Shown here: positions 28,094 through 36,584 of the stretch, piece by piece
Position numbering within the stretch: the first letter of the stretch is position 1
Layout: each line of letters begins with the position of its first letter
NCBI RefSeq assembly: GCF_002953715.1
Contig: NZ_CP025012.1
Location: forward strand, 868,001 to 932,000
Length of the DNA stretch: 64,000 nt
From: Rhizobium leguminosarum
GTDB lineage: Bacteria > Pseudomonadota > Alphaproteobacteria > Rhizobiales > Rhizobiaceae
Direction of reading: 5' to 3'
Notes under the pieces: model-generated
What the model saw: only the letters and a program-made list of their open reading frames with translations
What the model was told of the DNA's origin: nothing
Database searches by the model: none
Made by a program: the position numbers and the translations under genes

Positions 28094-29305
28094 TCACGCC
28101 GGTTGCCGCGCCTGCCGCCAGCTGCTTTCGAGATAGAGCAGCACTCCGATCGATGCGAGACCGGCGGCCGCGCCGACGAAGGCGGTGCCGGAATAATCGC
28201 TGATCGCGGTGCCGAAGGCGAAGAGCCCGGCGCTAATGCCGGTGCCGATGAAAGTGTTCAGCGAAATCAGCGAGGTTCCGAGCCCCGGTCGGTCGGCGAT
28301 CAGGTCCTGCAGATAGGTGATCGGCACGCTGAGGATCGCTGCCGCCCCGCAGGCATTGACGAGGAGCAGTGCATAGATGTGCCAGGGCGCGGAAGCAAAA
28401 CCAAGCAGCAGCAGATAGACGCAATAGATCAGCGCGCCGAAGGCGAGCACATGCACGGTCCGGAAGCGGCGCTGCGCAAAGCCCCACATCATCATGAACG
28501 GCATCTCGAGCAAGGCCGTCAATCCGGCGATGAAGCCGACATCGACCACGCTTCCGCCGGCCGCATGGGTGATGATCAGCGGCAGGAGCATGCTGTTCAG
28601 CCGCTGCAGCCCGAACAGCATCGCCATGACGATAACGCGTGAAAGCACATAGGGCATGAAGATCCGCTTCAGCGATGCCAAGAAGCCGGGCTGATCGGGG
28701 GACGGACCGGCAGTGCCGTTTCCGGGCGCGAAGAAGAAATACAGGCAGAAGCAGGTGCAGCTTGCCAATGCCGCGATCCCATAGGCCGGCGTCATCGACG
28801 GCGAACTGACGAGATAGAGGCCGATCAACCCCGGCGCCAGCGCCCATGAGCCGGAAAAGAGCGCCCGCACCGTTGCGGTGATCGCCGCCCCCTGGCCGCG
28901 GTCCATCTGGTTGGTCCTGGCGCGCAGGCTGGCAAACAGCAGCGAATAGGTGGAATTGCTCATCGGCACCAGCAACAGCGTCGAGAAGATGAAGACCACG
29001 GGGCTATGAAAGATCGCGATCGACCCGAAGCCGAGCATGCCGGCGACGCAAAGCCCCAGCACCAGCGGCCGGCGCTCTTTCAGCCTGTCCGACCAGATGC
29101 CGAGCGTCAGGCTTGTCGTGACGTTGACGATCGCCGAGAAGAACACCAGCGCCGAATAGGCGCCATTGCTCAAGCCGAGTTCGTTGATCCCGATGATCGA
29201 CTGGTAGGGCGCGGTCGAAGCATAGGTGAAGGCGAGCGCGACGAGGGTCACCGTCGGAATTCGGATCCTGTTGTCGCGAAGGATCAAGGAAAAGGTGGAT
29301 GGCAT
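28094..29305 (-). CDS. MFS transporter, sugar-efflux (SetA) type
   Basis: 403 residues, twelve hydrophobic segments in two halves. LGIWSDRLKERRPLVLGLC matches the loop 2-3 motif of MFS proteins, and the order and length resemble SetA-type sugar efflux transporters (PYQSIIGINELGLSNGAYS at the first helix pair). It would export sugars or sugar analogues by proton exchange. Convergent with the SufR-like gene, 28 bases apart. The N-terminus MPSTFSLILRDNRIRIPTV has no signal peptide other than the first helix. Confidence 0.8.
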   Translation of the reverse strand: MPSTFSLILRDNRIRIPTVTLVALAFTYASTAPYQSIIGINELGLSNGAYSALVFFSAIVNVTTSLTLGIWSDRLKERRPLVLGLCVAGMLGFGSIAIFHSPVVFIFSTLLLVPMSNSTYSLLFASLRARTNQMDRGQGAAITATVRALFSGSWALAPGLIGLYLVSSPSMTPAYGIAALASCTCFCLYFFFAPGNGTAGPSPDQPGFLASLKRIFMPYVLSRVIVMAMLFGLQRLNSMLLPLIITHAAGGSVVDVGFIAGLTALLEMPFMMMWGFAQRRFRTVHVLAFGALIYCVYLLLLGFASAPWHIYALLLVNACGAAAILSVPITYLQDLIADRPGLGTSLISLNTFIGTGISAGLFAFGTAISDYSGTAFVGAAAGLASIGVLLYLESSWRQARQPA

Positions 29306-29448
29306 GGGGCGGTTCCTGATGCACCACTCTTAGCTGCATCGGACTTATCAGAGAAACGATAGTTTTAGATTGCTTCGGTCAATTTATGTGATGAATGTTT
29401 GGACGATGTGATCGCGGTCCGAGCCCACGGCGAGGCTGAGCGCCTAGC

Positions 29449-29676
29449 TCAGAATTTCGCGACCAAACTTGAGAGCCAGAAGTCGATTTGCCCGAAGGGA
29501 AGCACATTTCCCAAAAATCCGACCAGAGCTGACGTGCTGACGATCAGCGCTAGCCCCAGAAGTGTTCCAAGGATTATTCCAACGCTCGCCTTTGCCGGCC
29601 GGCGTGCCAGCCAAGACGCAAGACCCAGGGAGACAATTGTGAAAAATGCCAACAATATGGACTCGGTCATAGGCAT
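29449..29676 (-). CDS. Small membrane protein, 75 aa
   Basis: Reads [21 protein letters not shown], a basic WLARRPAK turn, then [25 protein letters not shown] and a short amphipathic end. Two clear hydrophobic helices with a positively charged cytoplasmic turn argue that it is a real protein. The ribosome binding site is weak (AAGGAA is 16 bases away). No family recognised. A start at 29670 is equally possible. Confidence 0.45.
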   Translation of the reverse strand: MPMTESILLAFFTIVSLGLASWLARRPAKASVGIILGTLLGLALIVSTSALVGFLGNVLPFGQIDFWLSSLVAKF

Positions 29677-29837
29677 GCCCGCTTGCAAAACAATTCCTTG
29701 GAATGTGAATCGGGCTGCACGATAGCGTCTCGATGCGTCCACATGGTGGAGGTTGGGGAGCGCGGCCGGCGGGAGGGCGCACTTCCGCTCCCATTCCATC
29801 TGAGGTTGCTGTACTGGCCACAAAGCTCACCCCACCC

Positions 29838-29927
29838 TCCGTCATCCTCGGGCTTGACCCGAGGATCTACGCCGGCCTTCCACCGGCAGCGGGCATGGGT
29901 CCTCGGCTCAAGGCCGAGGATGACGGA
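29838..29927. repeat. Dyad repeat TCCGTCATCCTCGG...
   Basis: Arms TCCGTCATCCTCGG (29838-29851) and CCGAGGATGACGGA (29914-29927) enclose a second stem (GGGCTTGACCC). It is a common type of intergenic dyad in alpha-proteobacteria; only one copy is in this window. Confidence 0.8.
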
Positions 29928-30069
29928 ATATGCGGTGACGTCCAGCCACCGATAGAGCCGGTGCACTATCAGCAGGCACCCGCGCAGCCGCAAAACGTCA
30001 ACCCCGTTGGCTTTCCCCGCGTGACGCGTTATGGACTGCGCAACCCCGCCAGCATCCGGACAAAAGCTC

Positions 30070-31077
30070 ATGACCAATCCCGTCACCGTCGAAGTTTCCC
30101 GCGGCCTGCTCGTCGAAAGTCGCCATCGCGGCGCGGTGGCTGTGGTCGATGGCGATGGCAAGCTTGTCTTCTCGCTGGGCAACATCGAGGCCGCGGTCTT
30201 TCCGCGCTCGTCCTGCAAGGCGATGCAGGCGCTGCCGCTGGTCGAGAGTGGTGCTGCCGATGCCTATGGCTTCGGTGACAAGGAATTGGCGCTGGCCTGC
30301 GCCTCGCATAATGGCGAGGACGAGCATGTCGCGCTAGCCCATTCCATGCTGTCGCGTGCCGGTCGCGATGCGCAAGCGCTGGAATGCGGCGCTCACTGGT
30401 CGATGAGCCAGAAGATCCTGATCCAGCAGGCTCGCACGCTCGATGCGCCGACTGCGCTGCACAACAATTGCTCGGGAAAACATGCCGGTTTCATCTGCGC
30501 TTGCTGCCATCAGGACCTCGATCCGAAGGGCTATGTCGGCTATCAGCACCCGCTGCAGGTCGAGATCCGCGCGGCGATAGAAAGCCTGACCGGCGCTGTG
30601 CTTGGCGCGGACAGCTGCGGCACCGACGGCTGCTCGATCCCGACCTATGCCGTGCCGCTGCGCAGCCTTGCCCACGGTTTTGCCAAAATGGCGACCGGCA
30701 CCGGCCTCGAACCCCTGCGCGCCAAGGCATCCCGCCGACTGATCGAGGCCTGCATGGCCGAGCCCTTCTATGTCGCCGGCTCCGGCCGCGCCTGCACGGC
30801 GCTGATGCAGATCGCCCCCGGCCGCATCTTCGTCAAGACCGGCGCCGAGGGCGTCTTCTGTGCCGCGATTCCGGAAAAGGGCATCGCCATCGCACTCAAA
30901 TGCGAGGATGGCACGACCCGCGCCGCGGAAGCCATGGTGGCGGCGACGCTCGCCCGTTTCTTCGAGACGGAAGACGAGGTGCATGCGGGCCTGATGGCCT
31001 ATGCCGCAACGCCGATGCGCAATTGGAACGGCATCCATGTCGGTGATGTCAGGGTCACTTCCGCCTTGGCCGGATGA
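30070..31077 (+). CDS. Asparaginase, rhizobial class-3 (ReAV-like)
   Basis: Start at 30070 (MTNPVTVEVSRG); 335 residues. The fold is of the serine-dependent type rather than the E. coli type: RSSCK holds the Ser47-x-x-Lys50 pair, CASHNGEDEHV follows, then NNCSGKHAGF and SCGTDGCSIP, the cysteine- and serine-rich segments that mark the Rhizobium etli ReAV family. It would hydrolyse asparagine to aspartate and ammonia in the cytosol. No asparagine transporter or regulator is adjacent. A dyad repeat lies 140 bases upstream. Confidence 0.9.
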   Translation: MTNPVTVEVSRGLLVESRHRGAVAVVDGDGKLVFSLGNIEAAVFPRSSCKAMQALPLVESGAADAYGFGDKELALACASHNGEDEHVALAHSMLSRAGRDAQALECGAHWSMSQKILIQQARTLDAPTALHNNCSGKHAGFICACCHQDLDPKGYVGYQHPLQVEIRAAIESLTGAVLGADSCGTDGCSIPTYAVPLRSLAHGFAKMATGTGLEPLRAKASRRLIEACMAEPFYVAGSGRACTALMQIAPGRIFVKTGAEGVFCAAIPEKGIAIALKCEDGTTRAAEAMVAATLARFFETEDEVHAGLMAYAATPMRNWNGIHVGDVRVTSALAG

Positions 31078-31205
31078 GTCGAGCTTTCGTACATAAGTTA
31101 TTAGAAAAATAAGAATTACCTAATATAAGGGGGTACGTCCTGCGATCGCGGATGCACCCTTTCGCGGCGACGTGAGCACAGTCCTGGAAGCCGTGAGGGC
31201 AGGGC

Positions 31206-31946
31206 ATGTTTGCAGGCCGCTATCTCTGGTGGATGCTGATGGGGATCGGCATCTTCATGTTCGCCGCGTTGAGCCTCGATTATATCACCTGGCTCACGAT
31301 CCAGCTGTCCGGCTGCGGCGATATGGCCGGGGCCTGCGAGCCGGCCCTCCGGCTGATATCGGGCGTGCTCAAACCCGCCTGCATCTGGACCGCGATCGGC
31401 GTGCTCTTCATGGCAACGCTGCTGCGTCTTCACGCTCTCTCGCTCATCTGGTTCTGGGGGCCGATCGTCGCCATCTGGTTCGTCGCTTCCACGCCGATCC
31501 TGCTCTTCCTGGCGGCGGATGCGGCGGCGCTGGCGCAACCCGCCACCCTGGCGGCGCTGCCCGTCGCCTTCCTGTTTCTGGCGGCTTTCGCAGCCTATCT
31601 CATGTTTGCCCTCGAGGATGGCGACAGGCTGCCGCTTGCAGCCTCGGCGCCGTTACGCCTCACACTCCGCCTGACGGCGGTCTACGGCGCGCTTTCTGGC
31701 GCAGCCTTCATGCCGGAACTGTCGCGGATCGCCGGGACCCTGCTCGACATGCCGGCACTTTCCGTCATCATCGCGCTGGCGCAGCCATATCTGCAGACGG
31801 TGCTCACCCTTGGAACCGGCAGCATGGCGCCGGCCTATGCCGTGCTGGCGGCCTTCATCGCGGCCCTTGCCGCAAGCCTCCTGCCACATGCTGCCGCACC
31901 GCAGCCCTCCCGCAGCGCCATCATGCTGCGGCGATCGCGCCGTTGA
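31206..31946 (+). CDS. Hypothetical multi-pass membrane protein
   Basis: 246 residues with about six hydrophobic segments: YLWWMLMGIGIFMFAALSL, ACIWTAIGVLFMATLL, LIWFWGPIVAIWFVAS, LPVAFLFLAAFAAYLMF and two further C-terminal ones. Two cysteines (SGCGDMAGACEPA) in the first loop could form a periplasmic disulfide. I do not recognise a family. Its last 26 bases overlap the 3' end of the DeoR gene on the other strand, so transcripts of the two genes are complementary at their ends. Confidence 0.65.
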   Translation: MFAGRYLWWMLMGIGIFMFAALSLDYITWLTIQLSGCGDMAGACEPALRLISGVLKPACIWTAIGVLFMATLLRLHALSLIWFWGPIVAIWFVASTPILLFLAADAAALAQPATLAALPVAFLFLAAFAAYLMFALEDGDRLPLAASAPLRLTLRLTAVYGALSGAAFMPELSRIAGTLLDMPALSVIIALAQPYLQTVLTLGTGSMAPAYAVLAAFIAALAASLLPHAAAPQPSRSAIMLRRSRR

Positions 31947-32676
31947 GATCGCGATAGGGTTTCAGCTGTTCGGCCGTCATCTCCATGGGCACGATCAGCC
32001 CCGCCACCTCGGAAATGCCAAGCACCGGGCAGGGCGAGACGAGGTCGAACTTCTCCTCGGTCAGCAGCACATGCGTTTCGGCAGAGCAGCGGGCGATGTG
32101 CCGCTTGATCGCCGCTTCCTCGAAATCGCCGGTGGAAAGCCCGTGCACCGGATGCGCCGCCGTCACCCCGAGGAAGAAGAGATCGGGGCGAAGCTGCGAG
32201 ATCGCCGCCATCGCCGCTGCCCCCGTCGCCACCATCGAATGTTTGTAGAGCCGTCCGCCGGCGAGGATCACCTCGGCTGTCGGGTGGTATTCGAGTTCGG
32301 CGGCAATCGTCGGGCTGTGGGTCGCAACCGTCAGCGGCATGTCGCGCGGCAAGTGCCTGGCGATCTCCGCCGTCGTCGTGCCGCCGTCGAGGAAGATCAT
32401 CTGACCGGGCTTCACCATCGCCGCCGCCGCCGCCCCCAGCCGTGCCTTGATCTGCGACGACACGCTGCGCCGGGCGGTAAAATCCGGCAGGTCAGGCGCC
32501 AGCGGCATCGCCCCGCCATGCACCCGCTTCAACAGCCCCTCCGCCGCCATTTCCCGGAGGTCACGCCGGATCGTGTCCTCCGAAAGCGCGAAATCCTCGG
32601 CGACGCGTTTGGCGATCACCTGGCCGTCACGGCGCAGGATGTCGAGAATGAGGGCCTTGCGTTGGGTTGTCAGCAT
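31921..32676 (-). CDS. DeoR/GlpR-type sugar-responsive repressor
   Basis: 251 residues. The N-terminal helix-turn-helix TQRKALILDILRRDGQVIAK...SEDTIRRDLREMAAEGLLKRVHGGA is diagnostic for the DeoR family, followed by the phosphosugar-binding domain with FLDGGTTTAEIARHL and FLGVTAAHPVHGLSTGDFEEAAIK. It would respond to a sugar phosphate. Repeated TGCACGAA sites in the divergent region (32685-32772) fit its operators and suggest it controls the DUF4406-like gene at 32820 and itself. Tail-to-tail overlap with the membrane protein gene. Confidence 0.92.
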   Translation of the reverse strand: MLTTQRKALILDILRRDGQVIAKRVAEDFALSEDTIRRDLREMAAEGLLKRVHGGAMPLAPDLPDFTARRSVSSQIKARLGAAAAAMVKPGQMIFLDGGTTTAEIARHLPRDMPLTVATHSPTIAAELEYHPTAEVILAGGRLYKHSMVATGAAAMAAISQLRPDLFFLGVTAAHPVHGLSTGDFEEAAIKRHIARCSAETHVLLTEEKFDLVSPCPVLGISEVAGLIVPMEMTAEQLKPYRDLNGAIAAA

Positions 32677-32684
32677 CGTCTCTC

Positions 32685-32772
32685 TGCACGAAATTAAACA
32701 TAATAGCCCGATATTGCACGAAGTGACTCGACATTCAAGAAATATCGTGCATTTTCACGAAATCCCGTGCAT
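32685..32772. promoter_or_regulatory. Cluster of DeoR-type operator half sites
   Basis: TGCACGAA occurs at 32685 and 32715; TCGTGCA at 32745, TTCACGAA at 32754 and GTGCA at 32768 are further direct or inverted copies. The region is AT-rich between two divergent genes and fits an autoregulated DeoR operator. Confidence 0.65.
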
Positions 32773-32819
32773 GAGGCCGGGAAAATGCTCACGCATAAAG
32801 CGGAGCGAAGGAGTGGATC

Positions 32820-33176
32820 ATGTTGATTTTGATTGCCGGGCCCTATCGGTCCGGAACCGGCGACGACCCGGAAAAGATGGCCGCCAACCTGAAGCGGCTG
32901 GAAGCGCCCTCGCACGCGCTGTTTCAGGCCGGCCATGTGCCGATGATCGGCGAATGGGTAGCCCTGCCGATCTGGCATGCCGCCGGCGGCCGGTCGGTCG
33001 GCGACGCGCTCTACGAAGAGATCTTCCACCCGGTCGCCGGCCGGCTGCTGCAGCTCTGCGAAGGCGTGCTGCGCCTGCCGGGCGATTCCAAGGGAGCGGA
33101 CAACGACGTCCGCATCGCCCGGGAACGCGGCATCCCGGTCTGGCACCGCCTGGAAGACGTGCCGGGCTGCGGCTGA
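32820..33176 (+). CDS. DUF4406-like (nucleoside deoxyribosyltransferase fold)
   Basis: 118 residues; GGAG nine bases before the ATG. It begins MLILIAGPYRSG, then NLKRLEAPSHALFQAGHVPMIGEW, a strand-loop-helix layout shared with DUF4406 and nucleoside 2-deoxyribosyltransferase-like proteins (AGP near the N-terminus, late D-N-D-V-R-I-A segment). The assignment is from pattern only. Divergent from the DeoR gene with several operator-like sites between, so probably its target. The 363 bases after it, to 33539, hold only a palindromic repeat. Confidence 0.7.
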   Translation: MLILIAGPYRSGTGDDPEKMAANLKRLEAPSHALFQAGHVPMIGEWVALPIWHAAGGRSVGDALYEEIFHPVAGRLLQLCEGVLRLPGDSKGADNDVRIARERGIPVWHRLEDVPGCG

Positions 33177-33262
33177 ATGTGCGTGTTTTCTCTCCGGAGG
33201 GAGAAGGGGCATCTATCGTATCCGGCTGCGTTGGCTGACAAGGCGAGTTGAAGTGCAAGATC

Positions 33263-33402
33263 TGCCCCTCACCCTAACCCTCTCCCCGTAAAAACGGGGC
33301 GAGGGGACGTGGCAAACGCAGCGTCGAGGTCGGGGAAAGCCGGTGCGGCATGTCCCTTCTCCCCGTAAGCGGGGAGAAGGTGGCGGCAGCCGGATGAGGG
33401 GC
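33263..33402. repeat. Intergenic palindromic repeat
   Basis: Ends TGCCCCTCACCC and GGATGAGGGGC; inner stems CTCCCCGTAAAAACGGGGCG and CTCCCCGTAAGCGGGGAG. Same family as 19166-19335. Confidence 0.8.
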
Positions 33403-33539
33403 GCGGCGCGGCACACCGATCATGCTCTCACACTCGCACGCACCCACCCTTGTCCCGATGGAGAAGCAAAACCCAATCCCACCAGTTCCAGCCCGCCCAC
33501 CGCTACGCTATAACCCTTGCCGAAAGGGAGTCGAGAACC

Positions 33540-34160
33540 ATGCTGACATTGTACTACGCGCCCGGAACCTGCGCGCTCGCAAGCCTTATTGCCCTGGAAG
33601 AATCCGGCCTGGCCTTCGAGGTCAAGAAGATCAGCCTCCGCGATGGCGAACAGCGTTCGCCGGACTATTTGAAGATCAACCCGAAGGGCCGGGTGCCGGC
33701 ACTGGTCACCGATTACGGCGTGCTGACGGAAACGCCGGCGATCTTGGCCTATATCGCCCAGAGCGCGCCGGCCGCCAAGCTGGCGCCGCTTGACGATCCT
33801 TTCGAATTTGCCAGGCTCCAGTCCTTCAACAGCTATATCTGCTCGACCGTGCATGTGAACCATGCCCATCGCCCGCGCGGCTCCCGCTGGGCCGACGAGC
33901 CGGCGGCAATCGAGGCGATGAAGGCCAAGGTGCCTGAGAATATGGCCGATTGTTTCACGCTGATCGAGCAGACGATGTTCGAAGGCCCATGGGTGATGGG
34001 TGAGACCTATTCGCTCGCCGATCCCTATCTCTTCGTCATGACCGACTGGCTGCCGTCGGACGGCGTCGATCCCGCCCGCTTCGAAAGGGCGAGCGATCAC
34101 CACGCCCGCATGCTGCAGCGCCCCGCCGTCCAGCGGGCGCTGGCCTATTACCGGGCCTGA
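33540..34160 (+). CDS. Glutathione S-transferase, beta class
   Basis: 206 residues from the ATG at 33540. The thioredoxin-like domain opens with LTLYYAPGTCALAS, where Cys11 corresponds to the beta-class cysteine, followed by NPKGRVPALVTDYGVLTETPAILAYIA with the conserved cis-Pro and the SNAIL/TRAIL-type Thr-Glu-Thr glutathione contact. An all-helical C-terminal domain with YSLADPYLFVMTDWL ends it. It conjugates or reduces substrates with glutathione in the cytosol. Its 3' end overlaps the MmcQ/YjbR gene on the opposite strand by 13 bases. Confidence 0.92.
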   Translation: MLTLYYAPGTCALASLIALEESGLAFEVKKISLRDGEQRSPDYLKINPKGRVPALVTDYGVLTETPAILAYIAQSAPAAKLAPLDDPFEFARLQSFNSYICSTVHVNHAHRPRGSRWADEPAAIEAMKAKVPENMADCFTLIEQTMFEGPWVMGETYSLADPYLFVMTDWLPSDGVDPARFERASDHHARMLQRPAVQRALAYYRA

Positions 34161-34510
34161 TCCTTAAATCCGGCGGCAAGCTTCTTCGGCGCCCGGAACA
34201 GCCAGGCGCCGATCAGCCGCAACCGCAATTCCTCGTCGCCGATCACGGCGGCGCGCACCGGCAGATGCGGCCAGCCGACATAATGATCGGTTTGAAAATA
34301 GACGTCGGGCGCCATCTCCAGTAGGTGATCCTTGTCGTCGATCGAAATCGAGATCACGATCGTCTCGGCGTTCTTCACCGCGACAAAACTCTTGCCGCCG
34401 ACCTTCAGCGCCGGATTGCCGTAGGAGGTGCTCTCCTCGACATCAGGCAGGCCGGCTTCCGCCGCCAGCCGTTTTAGGCGTTGGAAGATCGCATCGACGT
34501 CGTCCGCCAT
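34148..34510 (-). CDS. MmcQ/YjbR family protein
   Basis: 120 residues. PDVEESTSYGNPALKVGGKSFVAV followed by hydrophobic strands and YVGWPHLPV is the MmcQ/YjbR (CyaY-like) pattern. Members have a double-wing DNA-binding fold, but a biological role is not established. It is convergent with the GST gene and starts 38 bases from a small gene on the same strand. No signal peptide or cofactor motif is visible. Confidence 0.88.
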   Translation of the reverse strand: MADDVDAIFQRLKRLAAEAGLPDVEESTSYGNPALKVGGKSFVAVKNAETIVISISIDDKDHLLEMAPDVYFQTDHYVGWPHLPVRAAVIGDEELRLRLIGAWLFRAPKKLAAGFKDQAR

Positions 34511-34548
34511 TGCTCCGCCCTTTCGGTTGGGGCGAACCTACCATATCT

Positions 34549-34743
34549 TCACGCGCATTTCGCCAGCGGCGGTTTGGCCTCTGTGGGAAAGCCGGCCGGC
34601 ATCCCGAGCGGCAGATCGGCGATTTCGCGCATCGACATGCGCTCGACCTCGGGATGCCGGAGCGGATCATCCTTCCAGCTGGGGATAATTTCTGTGCTTT
34701 CCACGGGAAGGGCAGGTCTCAAGAAAAACTTCAGCAACGACAT
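34549..34743 (-). CDS. Small hypothetical protein, 64 aa
   Basis: Reads MSLLKFFLRPALPVESTEII, then SWKDDPLRHPEVERMSMREI and a proline-rich end. GAGG lies nine bases before the ATG. The composition (charged middle, no stop-derived oddities) and the 38-base spacing before the MmcQ/YjbR gene support a short co-transcribed gene. No family recognised and no motif beyond that. It could be a chance frame. Confidence 0.45.
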   Translation of the reverse strand: MSLLKFFLRPALPVESTEIIPSWKDDPLRHPEVERMSMREIADLPLGMPAGFPTEAKPPLAKCA

Positions 34744-34920
34744 GGCAGGCCTCGCTTTCTTCAGTGGCGGAGAAGGATGATCGCAAAGTGGCGTCCGCCT
34801 GCTGAGCTATCTTATCCGCCTCACGCACTGTGTTTGAATGGATTGCCTATGCTTGCAATGTCGGCCTCAACAGGCAGATTTTCAATTGAGATTAATGCGG
34901 CGGCGCTATAGAAAAACTAT

Positions 34921-35817
34921 ATGAAGAACTTGAATATGGTCCATCTCAACGGCCTGCGCGCGCTGGAGGCCGTCGGTCGTCTCGGCTCGCTCCAGGCCGC
35001 CGCCGACGAACTCGGCGTCTCGGTTGGCGCCGTCAGCCAGCAGGTCATCAAGGCCGAAGCCCAGCTTGGTCAGGTGATCTTCGAGCGCACCGCCAGGGGC
35101 ATGATCGCCACCGAAGCCGGCCGGCCGGTGCTCCTGGCGCTCGACGAGGGTTTTGCTCGTCTTTCGGCAGCGGTGTCGATCGCGAGCCGCAAGGACGATA
35201 CGATCCTGACGATCTCGGTGGCGCCGGTTTTCGCCGCCCGCTGGCTGGTCTACCGGCTCGATCGTTTCGCCGAGCGTCATCCCGACATCAAGCTGCGGCT
35301 GGACGCGACGACCAATCTCGTCAATCCGGCCCTTTGCGACGTCGATATCGGCATCCGCGTCGGCAGCGGCAAATGGCCGGATGTGAAGGCTGAACTGCTG
35401 TTGGCACAGGAGGTCTTTCCCGTCTGTTCCCCTGATATGGCCGCGACATTGAAAGAGCCCGCCGATATCCTCCAACTGCCTGCCATCATCGATGGCCATG
35501 CCATGTTCACCTGGGAGGTCTGGATGCGCGAGGTCGGACTATCAGGTGCCACGCTTTCGACCCGTCACGTCTTCAACGACGCTTCGCTCTGCCTCGATGC
35601 GGCGATCGCGGGCCAGGGCGTCATGCTCGCCTGGCAGACCCTTGCCGCCTTTGCGATTGCCGAAGGCCGGCTCGCCGCCCCTTTCGGCATACGCGCGCCG
35701 ACCGGTTTCGGCCATTACTTCGTCACCGCTGAAGGCCCGCGCGAGCCGAAGAAGGTGAAGGATTTCAAGGCCTGGATCCGTGAGGAAATGGCCGGCACGC
35801 TCACGCTCTTCAAGTAG
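34921..35817 (+). CDS. LysR-family regulator, GcvA type
   Basis: 298 residues. LNGLRALEAVGRLGSLQAAADELGVSVGAVSQQV is the GcvA-like winged helix, with FERTARGMIATEAGR as the wing. The effector domain begins at LTISVAPVFAARWLVYRLDRF. The next gene on the other strand is a glutathione transferase, convergent and four bases away, so its target may instead lie elsewhere. The effector is unknown. The ATG at 34921 comes right after an AT-rich stretch suited to a promoter. Confidence 0.9.
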   Translation: MKNLNMVHLNGLRALEAVGRLGSLQAAADELGVSVGAVSQQVIKAEAQLGQVIFERTARGMIATEAGRPVLLALDEGFARLSAAVSIASRKDDTILTISVAPVFAARWLVYRLDRFAERHPDIKLRLDATTNLVNPALCDVDIGIRVGSGKWPDVKAELLLAQEVFPVCSPDMAATLKEPADILQLPAIIDGHAMFTWEVWMREVGLSGATLSTRHVFNDASLCLDAAIAGQGVMLAWQTLAAFAIAEGRLAAPFGIRAPTGFGHYFVTAEGPREPKKVKDFKAWIREEMAGTLTLFK

Positions 35818-35820
35818 CCC

Positions 35821-36492
35821 TCAAACCTCGATCGGCTCCCTACCGCGGGTCGCCTGCATCGCCTTGTAAGCCGGGCGGGACTGGCAGCGCTCGATCCAGG
35901 CTTTGATATTCGGATGCGCATCGAACAGCGCCTCTTCGGTCTGGGCGTAGCGCAACACCTCGGCGATGTTGAGATCGGCGACGGTAAAGCGGTCACCAAC
36001 GACCCATTGCCGGCCGGCAAGGTGGCCTTCGAGGACCGCCAGTGGCCTGCGTAGCGAGCGGCAGGCAACCGCGATCGTCTGTTGGCCGCCTTCGCTGTTT
36101 TCGAGCCCGTTATCATAGGTGAGTACGATCTTCACCGTGTGCGGCTCGACCTCCGCAGCCGCCCAGACCGTCCACATCGTCAGCAATCCGTCTTCCTCGA
36201 CGGTTTGGCCGGAAAGCGGTCCGCCATGTTTACGGGCGAGGTAAAGATTGATCGCCAGTGACTCGTGCATGACGAGGTCGCCGTCCCGAATGCTGGGGAT
36301 CTGCGCCATCGGGTTGACGGCAATGAATTCCGGCGAATGCGTGTTGAGCGGCGCATCCTCAGATAGCGGATCTGCCAGCCGCCTTGCCTGCAGCACCGGC
36401 ACCGAGCGGAATTCGACCCCAAGCTCTTCCGCCATCCAATAGACGCGTGAGGCGCGCGACCGATAGACCCCGTAGATTGTCAGCATGTCCAT
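35821..36492 (-). CDS. Glutathione S-transferase
   Basis: Start at 36492 with GAGGGG four bases upstream. 223 residues. N-terminal domain [21 protein letters not shown] with a Ser/Arg-rich active-site loop instead of the Cys of the GST at 33540, then [27 protein letters not shown] with cis-Pro and the Glu-Ser glutathione contact. C-terminal helices include [20 protein letters not shown]. It belongs to a different GST subgroup from its neighbour, so this is not a recent duplication. Convergent with the LysR gene. Confidence 0.9.
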   Translation of the reverse strand: MDMLTIYGVYRSRASRVYWMAEELGVEFRSVPVLQARRLADPLSEDAPLNTHSPEFIAVNPMAQIPSIRDGDLVMHESLAINLYLARKHGGPLSGQTVEEDGLLTMWTVWAAAEVEPHTVKIVLTYDNGLENSEGGQQTIAVACRSLRRPLAVLEGHLAGRQWVVGDRFTVADLNIAEVLRYAQTEEALFDAHPNIKAWIERCQSRPAYKAMQATRGREPIEV

Positions 36493-36584
36493 ATCCCCTC
36501 GATGTGTCCGAGAGACCGTAAATGCCGGATCGGCGTGGGAAAAGTCCTTGTGGCTGATGGGATGATGAAAGCTTTTGATGGCCT

